A stretch of 64,000 nt of DNA from contig JBLDXI010000060.1 in NCBI GenBank assembly GCA_047495785.1, positions 1 to 64,000 on the forward strand, read 5' to 3'. The translations under genes and the position numbers were made by a program. How positions within the stretch are numbered: position 1 is the stretch's first letter; each line of letters starts with the position of its first letter. Positions 1-10,705 of this stretch are shown piece by piece. The DNA comes from Lepidodermella squamata (lineage: Eukaryota > Gastrotricha). The notes under the pieces were generated by a model, which worked only from the letters and a program-made list of their open reading frames with translations, had not been told where the DNA came from and ran no database searches.

Positions 1-2
1 AT

Positions 3-248
3 TACTCGGCTATTGGAGCTCGGCGGCGAAACCGAAAAATTATTCCTGATGAGTGGTTCGCCCAGTGCACTCGAGGCGGTCTACATCAACCACATGAAGA
101 CGTGCGTGAAATGCTAAAAGCAATTTGCCACCCGAACATCGCCCGATGCTACGCCGAAGAAGGTTTCGAAGCAGAGGATTTGGCTCCGTTGACGCCAAAA
201 TACCAACTTTTTTCCCTTTCAATTAGAAAAGACTCATCTAGAGTGTAA
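3..248 (+). CDS. C-terminal fragment of an unknown protein, cut by the window start
   Basis: Frame 3 is open from the first bases to a TAA at 246-248 and encodes about 81 residues, beginning inside an exon. The composition is that of a real protein: charged and Arg-rich at first, then alternating charged and hydrophobic residues that faintly recall a SAM-type helical domain (a Tyr, a Phe, then Leu..Leu-Thr spacing). I do not recognise the family, and the 5' part lies outside the window. It could also be a decayed exon. No promoter or poly(A) signal is obvious. Confidence 0.35.
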   Translation, partial: YSAIGARRRNRKIIPDEWFAQCTRGGLHQPHEDVREMLKAICHPNIARCYAEEGFEAEDLAPLTPKYQLFSLSIRKDSSRV

Positions 249-1072
249 TCCGACAGTCTAGTAAATGTTGATAATTTTGTTTCATATTAAACATCAATCC
301 TGCTCGTTTTGTTGCTGGAAGTTCCCCGTCACTGTCAAAGGCCGCCAGGCCGACAGTGTGTAATTTTACCATGCTGGGTTAAACCTCTCTCTTTTTCTGC
401 TTACATTTTTTGCAGCCTGGAGCATACAGTGAAATTGGGCCGTAATCCAAGACTTAGATTACTTCCTGACTTCCTGAGACCAAGGCTCAAAAAAACGCCA
501 TTGTGATTTGCGATTGTAAATCGGTGTAATATCACAGGCCAATAGGCGCTCTGTACTTAAGACAGCCACGATTTTGTTGTTGAATTGCGCATCTCTCTTC
601 CGATTTAAAATTCCACGAATTTAATATTTCATCGAGATGCGGGGTTGCGCGCTATACACCGCTATATACCGGAGTAGGGCTCTACGATGACATTGCAGCA
701 CACGGAATCAGATAGTAGCTAGGCCCTAACTCTTGGAAGCCCACGGAACTTTTCCCTGAAGATATACCAAACAATGACCATTTCTTCTTGATGGCAACAT
801 TTTTTTAATCCCGTCAGCGTCTTGCCCCATCTCTGTCCACTAAGCTCTTCCTTATCGCCGTTACTAATAGCCGTAGCCACCCTAAAATCATCGTTTATCA
901 CACCTTCCGTAGTCCACTATTAAGGATAATCCTCTTACGGCATGTTTATTTTGCGGGGGCCGTCCTTTCCGCGGAAATTGCAGTAAAAAGTTAACGGCAG
1001 GCTGTAAAATAATTAGCATCGTGATAACTTCAGCTAGACGTAATACCCACAGGGCTATTTTTTACCGATAGC
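249..1072. other. Non-coding stretch
   Basis: I see no convincing gene here; short ORFs on both strands lack domain features. Positions 318-357 hold a short repeat (AGTTCCCCGTCA followed by a GC-rich palindrome around GACAGTG) that recurs inverted at 23802-23842. Only its core recurs at 24507-24526 and 24823-24840. Confidence 0.5.
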
Positions 1073-1099
1073 TTGCACAAGCAAATTATAGATATATGT

Positions 1100-2817
1100 A
1101 TGTCTGCGGATGAAGTGCCAAAAATTGTTGAGAATGATGGCGAATTGACAACGGATCACTACAGAAAAAGTCAAGCTGGTTTAGAGGACAGGAGACCAGA
1201 TTCGTACGCAGAAAAGCCCGAAGCTGCTAATCAACAAGTGAAAAGAAAGCCATGGGGTGAAGCCGAGGATCAGTCTTCAGCCTCTAAGTATTCCAAGCTT
1301 GGCGAGGCCGAGTCTTTCGTTCAAAATGATCTTCGAGCGAACATAAGACGACAGTCAAATTCCAAAGAATCAAACCTTGAAGCTGCGACTAGCCGTCAAG
1401 CGGACATGAAGCGACCCGAATACCAGGACTCCAAAGTGCTTTTCTTCGCAGAGCATCACTTGCAGGTCGACATTTTCGTTACAGGCGATGACGTCCGCGG
1501 CCGGATCAGCAAAAAAACGCAACGTACTCCGATGCTTCTCTGCAACAGCTTCGCGATGATTTGAATGCAACGAAGTCTAAATTGGACAAGTACTACATTG
1601 ATGGTGAGCGAGACAACCGGGCTAAATGGGCTTGGAATAAATTTCAAGGTATCTCCGATGTTTACCACGATCTTCGATTTCGCATCCAGAAAGAATTCAA
1701 CGGGCAAATTGTGACAAATGCTTGGATGAAGTACTTTGAAATCATCAGGCACTATGGGCTGATACCCTCTGACTGGCGGGTTTATGATGAAACCAGGCAC
1801 AACCATCGTCATGAAGACCAGGACGACGAGGGCAGAGTGTTTACAGCATTCTTCAACGCAGAACTGCCTGGAGCAGCTGTTTGCGCGTTCAACCACTACA
1901 TGAAGACGCGAGCTCGAAGACTTCCTTTCGAATGGTGGGCGTCCAGTTTAGCCCCGGATGTCGACGAGGCTAGTGAATCCCTCAATAACAACTGCCTTGG
2001 CGATCAATAAGGGTTGTATGAACGCAACAAAGACCGCTGGCTTATGGAGATTGGAAATTCTCCAGCCGAGCGGAACAACGGCGATGCTACAGTCCTAAAG
2101 AACCTTCTGGATTTCGAGGCCAAAATCGGGCCACCATCTGCCGTTCGCGGGGTGGATTTCTACAGCCATGATGCCGGTATTGATGTAAGTGAGGGGCAAG
2201 AGGGCGAACTTGGCTTCAACCAGCAGGAGCTGGCAAACGCAAAGATTCATCTCGGCTGTGCTTTGGCTGGATTTCTGACGCTGAAAAAGGGCGGCACTTT
2301 CATCGCGAAACAGTACACCTTTTTCGAGACATTCACCTGGAATCTGATCTTGATCTACGCGTCCCTGTTTCGCGAGTTCAAAATCTGTAAACCGCTCACG
2401 TCCCGGCCGAGAAACAGTGAAATTTATCTCGTTGGTAAGGGATTCAAAGGCCTGCCAAATGAAGTTCGAGACGTTTTAACTGAACGGCTGGAAAACTTCA
2501 CCACAGATCCATTTATTTCGGAGAAGGACGTCGAAGCCAATTTTTCGTAGCCGTTCGCCTGCATCCAGCGATTCGCAGAGCGTGTGTTTCGGAAACAGCA
2601 AATTCGGTGTATCGAGTCGAACATCGCATTGTACGAAGCTAGTCGCTGGGATTTGCGGGATTTGGAGCAAAAGGTCGGCGAAGTTAAGACGGAACGTCTA
2701 GATAAATGGATCAGCGACTACGAAATCAAGCCTCTGGCTGACACGGAGAAAACTGGATTCCATTTCTACAGAAGGATAGAAAATACGCCTACCGTGAAAA
2801 ATGATAGGTCAGAATGA
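1100..2817 (+). pseudogene. Broken FtsJ/RrmJ-like 2'-O-methyltransferase, virus-type (copy 1)
   Basis: This is a copy of the methyltransferase found intact at 3508-4820. Frame 1 carries the catalytic core from about 1501: an FtsJ-type N-terminal module (Asn-Ala-Trp and Leu-Pro-Gly motifs), the SAM-site Asp near 2155, the GGTFIAKQ strand with the catalytic Lys near 2293, and the NSE motif near 2412. Family knowledge: such enzymes methylate the ribose 2'-O of RNA caps or rRNA, and this domain layout is that of NCLDV, especially asfarvirus-like, methyltransferases. The gene is disrupted. An N-terminal Lys/Glu-rich ORF from ATG 1100 is in a different frame, so a frameshift lies near 1485-1500. 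In-frame stops sit at 2008-2010 and 2548-2550, and similarity resumes to 2817. The intron of the intact copy is absent at the matching site (about 1868). Confidence 0.7.
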
Positions 2818-2899
2818 AACCAAAGAATTCAATTATACTGTTATTTGATTTAGGCAATTTAATAAAGCTAAAATATGGATTTGGATATGGTTGATGGAG

Positions 2900-3290
2900 G
2901 ATGGTTTTATTGCTTTCCACAATTCAGCTTTGATAGGTTTTTCAGTAAATTATACAGAAATCTGAAGAGAATATCTGCACAGCGCTTTTCGACGAATTTT
3001 ACCTTTGCAAGCCAGCTGCGTCTCACTCGAGGAATAGGTAGGTCTACTTCGTAGGAAAAGGTTACAGGAAAATCGATTGAAGAAAAATTGATGTGCCGCT
3101 TGGAGAAGTTCACGTTAACGCCGATTCTAGCAAAACAGGTTTTGGATCGATGATAAGGGGGAAATTGGTCAGGCTATCAATCTGATCGCCCAATTTTGCA
3201 CAAGATTTCCGGTCGACAAATGTTAGTTTACGACGTTATCAAGAGCTTTACGATGCTAATCGCAGCGATTTTTGATCGTTAGTACATGAG
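2900..3290 (+). pseudogene. Remnant of the 3' half of an FtsJ-like methyltransferase (copy 2)
   Basis: Plus-strand translation between about 2975 and 3285 reproduces, through stops and frame slips, the C-terminal half of the intact gene: a stretch matching its FYLCKP motif at about 2998-3015, then the VGKG-type strand, then the region that precedes the C-terminal helices. No N-terminal half is visible. This shows that the family expanded in tandem here and that at least two of three copies decayed. It is far too damaged to be expressed as an enzyme. Confidence 0.6.
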
Positions 3291-3507
3291 CCTGCGGAAA
3301 CAGGCAAGACTCAGCTAGCAATCCTCTTAGCAGTCTTGACGATGCCGCTTGGCTGACGCCTGGTAAAACGCCCTAACAGCGTGGTCGAAACTATCGATTT
3401 GACCATCCTACCAATAAGATACGATTTCTTGATCTGAGCGAAACGAATTCATTTTATTTCACTTATAAACTATTCCTTTCTGTATCTCATTTTAGGTGGT
3501 ATCAATA

Positions 3508-4820
3508 ATGACAGATATTTTTAGGAAAGTGAAACTAACAAAAATCGATCTTGGGGCTTTAGAGAATGTTTTAGCTCAAGATAAATCGGAAGATTACGAT
3601 GAGCCAAAACTATTGAAACTGAAGGAATCGTTGTTTCAAGCGATGAGGGATTGTTACATCAATGATCAAAAATTTACACAATCAACTGATCCCTTGTTTA
3701 AAGCTATCCCGGAAATAGTGCATCAGTACAATGGTCAATGTGTAACGAATGGCTGGCTGAAATTCTACGAAGTCGCGAGTCACTTCAAACTGGTTAATTG
3801 CACAAGCGACAAGTTTATAGCATTTCACAACGCTGCTTTTCCAGGTTAGTTGGAACATGGGACCTGAATCTACGATTCTACTATGAAAATTTCTGATCAG
3901 GCGGGGCTTTGAGTGCGTACAATCACATGATTAAGACTAAGCCCGATCCTGACAAGTATGACTGGTTTGCGTCAGATTTATGGGAGAAAATCGTCGATCC
4001 TAGTAAATACGACAAAGATGAGCCGAAAGATGATTATGGATTCTACAGAGGCAATCAATCCAAGTGGCTGATGTCACGCAAGAACAGTGGAGACTGTACG
4101 TTAGTCGAGACTGTTCGCGGATTCAAAAAAGCTATTGGGCCTGGTTCAACGCATGGCGGTGTTGATTTTTGCTATCACGATGCCGCTACCTACGTTGGCA
4201 ATGACGAGGATCATGACCATGAAAAAGCAGAAGCGCATGCCCACCTAGGATGCGCACTGGCTGCGTTTCTTACGCTCAAGAAGGGTGGCTCTTTTGTGGC
4301 TGCGCAGTTCACATGCTTCCAAACACTGACGTGGAACCTGATTCTAATCTACTCTGCCTTATTCGAAGAGTTTTATCTCTGCAAGCCAGTATCTTCTCGT
4401 TCGAAAAACAGTGAGGTTTTTTTGATTGGAAAACATTTCAAGGGGCTTGAAGACTGTCAATGGCTTGAGAATGCTTTGATGGGGCGGCTGGAACAATTTT
4501 CTATGAAACCAATCTTATCGAAGAACGTTTTAGAGGATCAGGGTCGCTTTATCGAATCGATAAACCAGATCGTGGGTTTCTACACTGAAGCAGCCGAAAA
4601 CCAGATTGCAGTTTTACACCGAAACAAACAGCTTTACAATATTTTTGCACCGACACTCTGTGTGGGCGAGGAGCTTGAAAATGAACTGATTAATACAAGG
4701 AAACGCTGGTTTCAAAGCAATACGATAACCTATTTGGGAAAGCATGTTTGGTTGCCAAACAGCGATAAACGAAACCTCCAATCTAGTAAAAAGCCTGAAT
4801 ATTCAGGGAAAGTCTTATGA
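3508..4820 (+). CDS. FtsJ/RrmJ-like methyltransferase homolog, virus-type, intact (copy 3)
   Basis: Two exons, 3508-3844 and 3901-4820, joined by a 56-nt GT-AG intron in phase 1, give 418 aa. ATG 3508 is preferred to the upstream GTG. Order: N-terminal helical part, Val-Thr-Asn-Gly-Trp motif near residue 83, Phe-Pro-Gly-Gly at the splice junction, SAM-binding Asp in GVDFCYHDA, strand GGSFVAAQ, then KPVSSRSKNSE and a helical C-terminus. The family transfers methyl from SAM to ribose 2'-O of RNA using a K-D-K-E tetrad. Here the third-position Lys (present in copy 1 as IAKQ) is Ala, so the protein may bind RNA or SAM without catalysis. The layout resembles asfarvirus-type enzymes, which suggests an endogenised and possibly domesticated viral gene, but a cellular relative is not excluded. 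Confidence 0.72.
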
Positions 4821-5134
4821 AGCGATCAATATTCAAGCCAAGTCGATTTGTTAAGGATTTCTATTTGAAAAAAACCAAGCAAAAATAATCAACAACCTTG
4901 GGTTAATGTGTTAGCGTGCCTGCTTGCCCTTTTGATCCTGAAATTGATTTCCAAAATAAAATAATGCAAATTACTTTTATTAAGCAACATAGCAAAGAAA
5001 TAGCGTAGGAGCCTTAACCGGTACGTCTAGTGTCTAGTCGAAGGGGACGTCGATTCAAAGAAATTGAACAGTATTAATTATTTCAAAAATGTCGATAGTC
5101 TTGTAATCAGTGTAGCATTACCACTCCTGCCTAA
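4821..5134. other. Intergenic region between converging genes
   Basis: This separates the 3' ends of the plus-strand methyltransferase and minus-strand gene A. An AATAAA-like AT stretch at about 4955-4965 could serve polyadenylation of the plus-strand gene. Nothing else is seen. Confidence 0.4.
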
Positions 5135-6885
5135 TTAATTAGCTGATGTCGCAGATGGTTCTTGGTCTGTATTTGCTTTTGTCAATGCGTGAAGCAAGAT
5201 GAAACCTGAAATCATCGACATAACAAGGCTGAGAACCGCCACTGCGATTTGCTGATTGATAGGATTTCCAATCCTAATTTCCAATCCTAATTTACTTCAA
5301 ACAACCAGACAGCGCCTTGTTGATTCAAAAATGCAAGCCGGGTTGTTAAACCATTCTCTGTGAGAACTGCAGATCCACGGCGGAAATGCTTATCTAAACA
5401 AGAGATGTAAGGAAAAGAAAAGTCGAAGACAAAAGGCTGACTCGCATTGGCTATGTGGAGCGAACGATAGGTGTCGTAGGTCCAAACGCATGACGGGCAG
5501 TATGTTAACTCACCAGCTGGGTAGGATGTAGCTGGAATCAATAAAGTAAATTGAAGCTCGGCAATCAAATCTCCTCATTACCATTCATGCAATGCTTATA
5601 AAGAACTTCGGAATAGCTGGACATGTTCGAGTTAAAAAACATGACACAAGACGTAATAAAATCGCCTCCCGCAAAAGAAGAAGATCTATGAGAAAATGTT
5701 TAGGAGAAAATTCGATGAACAACAGCGATTTTACTTACGTTTTTCCGAGATAAACTTTCAGCTGGTGTTCCGGCAAAATTCCAGAGAAGGATGTTTTGTA
5801 GGATGTGTAGGTCGTCGAGCCTCCCGTTGTTCGAGCAGTGACTGTAATCGCCGAGTTCTCAACAGTGACCAGTAGAAATACCCAATCATTCGCCGTATAT
5901 TTCAAATGTTGGGCGTAGACTTTATCGGACGAACTTGATGCACCAAATTGATTTCCGTTCTTGTAAATTTGAATTATCTGCCCAGCACTAGATTCTATTT
6001 CCATCAGTTCTCCATTGTTCAACGACTGAAAATAGAGACATAAAGACCAAACAGGGCCTCCCACCCCAGTGAGCCCAGTCGCGCTGAGGTATTTTGGGGA
6101 TTGGAGCGCACTAGATCCAACTTTATACCCTGAGTGGGCCAATTCGTTTGCTGTCACCGATGTTTTCGTGAAAGCTGCATCCCCAACCGTCGTGAAGCTC
6201 GGCGTGCCAGCAGTCAGGGGCAACAATTGCGTATCCCAGCTAAGCGGCCAATAGGCGACAAGTTTCGACTCGCTAAATGCCTCGATTTTGCCGCAAAGGA
6301 ACCCCGTTGGATCGGGAAGATATTTTCCGTTGAGGCACGTCGTCTGTCGGTAAGATCCGTCTGGGCAGATAAAAACTCTCACGACAGTATGCTCTGGTGA
6401 AGATGTACCAGGCATCGTGGTGTCAAAGGATGTCCAGACCTTCTCTGAGTTCGTGCTAATCATGTAGCCATCAAATTTCAAGGTTTGGTTCCAGACACAC
6501 TGTGCACTGGGTTGATTTAAAACATCTTGCAAACAAGAAACAATAAACCCCTCGAAAAACTGCAAAATTCAAATTTGTTACCTTTGCAGTCAAGATTGTT
6601 TGTCCACCAACCGTTATCGCTGCAGCGACCCAGCAAAGTCAGTTTTACAGCCGCCTTCGAACACACTAGCTTCACTGTTGTTCCGTAGATGAAGGTTAAA
6701 TTGTCTCCTGGCTTGAATCCAGATTCTTTCGATAGATATGATAACCCTTGGGAGCCTTCACTTGCGTAAAATACAAGGTTCGATGTGTAGGTCGATGTAT
6801 TCCATTTACATTCCTCAACAGCACCTGAAGGTGAACAGTAAAACAGCAGTAACGCTATGCGAAAACCATTCATGGCAGTAGCCAT
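5135..6885 (-). CDS. Sushi-LamG surface protein, gene A (short form)
   Basis: Six exons on the minus strand (6885-6582, 6525-5739, 5685-5582, 5531-5442, 5393-5296, 5251-5135) join in phase to 499 aa. Signal peptide, then a Cys/Trp-rich sushi-like module (ECKW...CSDNGWW), a second Cys module ending in CLNGKYLPDP, a LamG/ConA-like beta domain (YWPL start), and a short Cys-containing linker. It lacks the second LamG, Ser/Thr-rich and SEA regions of genes B-E. A small last exon instead supplies a hydrophobic segment and a polar tail, so it could be membrane-anchored by a single helix. ATG 6885 or 6873 could start it. The intron between exons 4 and 5 (5394-5441) is 48 nt, in frame and free of stops, so its retention would only insert residues. 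Function unknown; extracellular adhesion or ligand binding is inferred from the modules. Confidence 0.7.
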
Positions 6886-7701
6886 TCGAAATTGTCTTTG
6901 TGATTTAGATATATCCCTGAGAAACATCCACCGAGAAAATGTAACGTTTGAGAAAGACAAAGTCCTGAAAGTTTGCACACAATTAAAACACTCTCCGAGC
7001 TATAAGTAAACGCACGATCCCAGACAATAATGCGTCTTACAAAGTTATTCTTGATATTAATTAACGGCTTTGCATTCGAATTCAATTTTAAAATTGCATA
7101 GTAAACAATTCATCAATTTCTCGATTTTTTCCCGGTCAACGCTTCAAATCTCTGCACAGCCGCTGGAAATATCCCCTATCCATTAGCCATGTGACGTAGA
7201 TAGCACGCCGCACTAAGAGGTTTTCGGCCACAAAAAACTGAAGTCAGACTAATAAGGGACAAAGTTCATCGTTTCAAATTTAATACAGTGCGAATTGCTG
7301 GAAAACACCTCAGCTCCCGGATCCTACTTCGCACACTGCTTCTCTTTTTTGCCAAGGGAAGGAAGGGAAGCTCATTGTTCGCGTGCGCCATCTGTTTTGT
7401 TCAGCTTTTGAGCAAAAAACGCTAAAATCATGTGCCGAAAATTTTAGCAATTTTTACCCTTGGTTTTTTTGGGTAATCTCGTACAGCTTAATTACCTGTG
7501 GCTTGACCGACTCCAGTTCACCTATACAGGTGATTATCATGGCGTTAGGCTATTTTTTCAAAATTCGACCTTGACACGTGTTTTTTTGGCGCAAAATTCA
7601 AACATACAGTGTTCTATATTACTTGCAGTTATCAGAAAACAAGATATTTCTGTTAAAATAATTCAAAATAATTCCGAAATTAGCAATTTTTTATTTGATA
7701 T
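6886..7701. other. Non-coding stretch
   Basis: No ORF with domain character is visible. It probably includes the gene A promoter, but no defined element could be assigned. Confidence 0.4.
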
Positions 7702-8199
7702 TTAATCATAAAGACTGGTCAGAGCTGGCCTAAGACTAGACTTTCTAACTCCTTGTTTTTCATCCCTAAAATGCTGAATAGTTCGGCGCGCTGTAATATT
7801 TCTAAAAAATTTCAGGATTTTGTTGATAGTTGACGTTGAAAGTTTTGGATATTGATTATAGAGCTTAAATAAAAAAGTAGGATTCGAGAATTCAAAGTTT
7901 TGCATGTTAGCAATAGTTGAAACGATTGCGAAAACTTCTGGGTGTGCGAGTGTGTTTCCAGCTTCGACCACGAGAAAGTCCTCAGGCCAAGCTTCAGTTC
8001 CTTCCAGCCCGACGACTTTGCTGATGTATCCCGCAACATTTCGAAGAGCCGGCATGTCTTCCACAAGGTAATTCGGCAGCGATACTTGCAATCGTTTGTC
8101 TTTTCGAGCTCTTATTAAAGCCCGTGATTTGATTTCTCGAGCGGTTTCTCCTTGAGTGCAAGCCTCCTTGAGTGCAAGCCAGCCATGTGTTTTTTTCAT
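7702..8199 (-). CDS. Unknown 165-aa ORF, possibly part of a mobile element
   Basis: A continuous minus-strand ORF starts at a true ATG (8199) and ends at 7702. The N-terminal third is basic (Arg/Lys-rich, with a KSRALIRARKDKR run), followed by a mixed alpha-type sequence and a basic C-terminus. I recognise no family. Its first dozen codons (8164-8199) lie inside the left arm of a 491-bp inverted repeat, and the copy at 11161-11196 stops there. The ORF may therefore be a chimera made by the duplication, or the end of a transposase-like gene. A spurious ORF remains possible. Confidence 0.3.
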   Translation of the reverse strand: MKKTHGWLALKEACTQGETAREIKSRALIRARKDKRLQVSLPNYLVEDMPALRNVAGYISKVVGLEGTEAWPEDFLVVEAGNTLAHPEVFAIVSTIANMQNFEFSNPTFLFKLYNQYPKLSTSTINKILKFFRNITARRTIQHFRDEKQGVRKSSLRPALTSLYD

Positions 8200-8654
8200 C
8201 TGACTAGTATTGCCGACTTTGGTTTACGCCGACGTGAGCAGCCGTTGTTCTCGGTCAACCCTTCTGCGGGTAGCCACGCATCAGACATTAACCTTCCAAT
8301 CTATGAAATTGCAATTCATTTCAAGTTTCGAAAACTTCGAAAGCTATGATTAGTATACAATCGAAAAATATCGAAAAATTTCCATTCGACACCCAAAAAT
8401 ACCCAGTAATATTTGAGTCCAGCGATCAAACCAATGTTCTACGATGGCTTTTAATGGATGTTATTGCAACATCACTGACACTACAGATGCTCCATTCATA
8501 TCTCCAACTGCTGTTTTGACTTTAGTTCGGTTCAGTATAGGCGCCGATAGGGTTACCTACGAAGGCTTTGGAATTGCATCGTTCGATCGAGTCCTTTTCG
8601 CAATTGAACTACGACTAAAACCTGGCTCATACGTCGTCTACATTTTCTTACCGA
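8164..8654 (+). repeat. Left arm of a 491-bp inverted repeat
   Basis: This segment matches the reverse complement of 10706-11196 with constant offset (coordinates sum to 19360), so there is no net indel, and only scattered substitutions are seen. It carries the end of the dead Cys-loop receptor copy plus flanking DNA. The spacer is about 2.05 kb. Confidence 0.85.
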
Positions 8655-8990
8655 GTTTCGCCCTTTCGGCGCTGTTGCATGGCTCAGTTAAGATCGAGCC
8701 TGGAGAGACGGATCGTCCCATGTTTTGCGTCACCCTACTGCTCGCTTTTTCTGTCCTACAGTCAAGCATTGCGGACATGATAGCAAAGACGAGCACAATA
8801 CCTGTGAGTTTCGTTACAGCTCAGCTTTCAGCCGGTGTCATACTGTCATTCTACGCTTTGGCCCCTCTTTTCTTATAGCAGCTAAGCCGTGGTACCGACG
8901 CACGATGTTCGGTAGCCTCAAAAATACCAACTTAGAGCACGCCGGCAGATGCCGGCAGTTCACTACTTTCCTCATCAATATTCGGAATAT
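8395..8990 (+). pseudogene. Cys-loop ligand-gated ion channel pseudogene
   Basis: The sequence matches exon 2 of the intact receptor at 19483-20671: the post-Cys-loop region, the ISPTAV and RFSIGA loops, M1 (KPGSYVV), M2 (FCVTLLLAFSVLQSS) and M3. Defects are clear. The second Cys of the Cys-loop is Tyr (TQKYPV), a frameshift lies near 8440, residues are missing before M3, and a stop at 8876-8878 cuts the reading before the M3-M4 loop, after which KPWYRR appears in another frame. Exon 1 (ligand-binding half) is absent, and orientation is opposite to the intact genes. Confidence 0.8.
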
Positions 8991-9488
8991 GTTGCATTAA
9001 AAAAAAAATGGCGGGCCTCAATTCGAAAATGTTTAATAATTAACATTTATAATTTTAAAATTAGTTAGTTCAAGTTTCGAAGATTGCATAAAGTAGGGAT
9101 TTTGCGCAGTTTCCGAGACGCTACAAAGAGGAGATGCATTCTTTACAGATGAATTGAGCTGATGAAATGGCAGCATCTGCTCTAAATTACACAGAAATAG
9201 CACAAGAAATACGTCGCATTTACACTAGACTACCCATAATTATCCAAGTTAATTACTTTCCCTGTTATGCAATCATTTTCACGAAAGACGTGGTTTTATC
9301 CATTTTTTAAACAAATTCAAAATATTTGCCACTTGGTCGTGGAGAAATATCTCAAAATTAGCTTGACTGAGGTCTATGCATGCCTAGCACCTTGCTTCAA
9401 GCTTGCTATGAAAATAAATCCGAATTTTTTTAACGAATTTTTCCGAGAAAAAATGAAAATAATTTGAAACCTTGCGATTATACAATTA

Positions 9489-9675
9489 CCGTATTTGTTC
9501 CTATAGCAGCCCGCGCTACTAAAATTTCAACCTCGAAATTTCGAAAATTTCAAAAATTAATTTCTCGTGAATCGGTCATTTTTCATGTTTTCGAACCGAC
9601 TTGACCCCTCAACCCTGGGCTACTATTAGGGATGGGCAATTATTAGTGAATGGGCTATTATTGGAACAAATACGA
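9489..9675. mobile_element. TA-flanked MITE, copy 1
   Basis: This 187-bp element has imperfect terminal inverted repeats beginning CCGTATTTGTTC and ending in its complement, and is flanked by TA on both sides (9487-9488, 9676-9677). A close copy lies at 36082-36268 and a divergent one at 60536-60699. TA duplication and small size fit a Tc1/mariner-type non-autonomous element. It has no coding capacity. Confidence 0.75.
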
Positions 9676-10016
9676 TATACTATTATATTGTAGTTTTTTA
9701 AACCCGACACTTGATTATCGATAGCGGATCGAAATTGATGAAATCACGCCGAAGGTTATAGATATTGTTATACCAACATAATTTAGGTAGAATTTTCTCA
9801 TAGAAATATTAGAAAATTCAAAGTAGTTTAGGCTCCTGTTTGGACTATAAAAAGAAATGCTCAACAAAACCCACGAAAATCATGAGAAAATCTCGAAACT
9901 ATCAATATTTTCTGATTTTTTCTTAATTTTTTCGAGGACTTGTTAATTCTTAATTTCTGGAAACTGCCCCAGTGACGCGATTCGTTGCATAATTCGTTTT
10001 AAGAGGATTTTGGCTA

Positions 10017-10350
10017 AAAAAAAAAAAAATTCGAAAATTCCTTTTTATTATTGAGACGTCCCATTCGTTGAATGGATGGGCCGAAGCCATGGGTCCCGAA
10101 TGAGCGCTCTTAGGGTCGCTTGTTGGGGTCTCTTGAGGACAGCTCGGTAGCGATTAGTGCAGTCTCGCTGACACTCCTAATCTACCACTTTTCACTTTTG
10201 TAACACGATGGAGTGGTCGGCCACCGTCGGGGTAGAGCGTCATTGATAAATCACGGTCGACCCGGGTGGGGATCGAACTCGTGCCCATCGATCTTGACGC
10301 TCAATACACAGCAGACAGCTATCCACTGAACTACTGTGTGAACTACTGTG
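10017..10350 (-). mobile_element. tRNA-derived SINE with target-site duplication
   Basis: The 334-bp insertion is flanked by a 12-bp direct duplication GGATTTTGGCTA (10005-10016 and 10351-10362). On the minus strand the 5' end carries an RNA polymerase III A-box-like TAGTTCAGTGG (about 10333-10323) and a B-box-like GAGTTCGATCCCC (10280-10268), spaced as in a tRNA. The body that follows is unrelated to tRNA. The low-coordinate end borders a homopolymer (A on plus, T on minus), which is unusual for a SINE tail. Confidence 0.75.
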
Positions 10351-10705
10351 GGATTTTGGCTACATTTAAGAATTTTTATAATTTATAAATCGATCGTTTC
10401 TATTTTTCCAGAAGGAGAATTGCATAGATCAGGTGTCAGCCAAAAATTCGATTGCGAAATCGCGATTACTTGATACCTCAAAATTTCAGTTTTAAATCAC
10501 CTAGCTGTGACTTGTTAACAGCGCCCATAAAATTTGCACACAAAAATAAAAACAGCGCTCACTCGAGTTTAAGTTAAAATGATGACGCAACAACCGAAGC
10601 AATTAACATCGATAATTACGAAGTAGCTCGTGTAAATGCGACGATATTTGGGTGGCAAAAAACAAGGGAAGGAAGAGAAACTGGATTAAAGAACAATGGT
10701 CCTTA

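Noticed and set aside
1456-1896. Minus-strand 146-codon ORF
   Set aside because: Antisense of the methyltransferase pseudogene, with no domain features.
10240-10350. Functional tRNA gene
   Set aside because: A and B boxes are present but paired acceptor and anticodon stems are not, and the unit sits inside a 334-bp insertion with target duplications.
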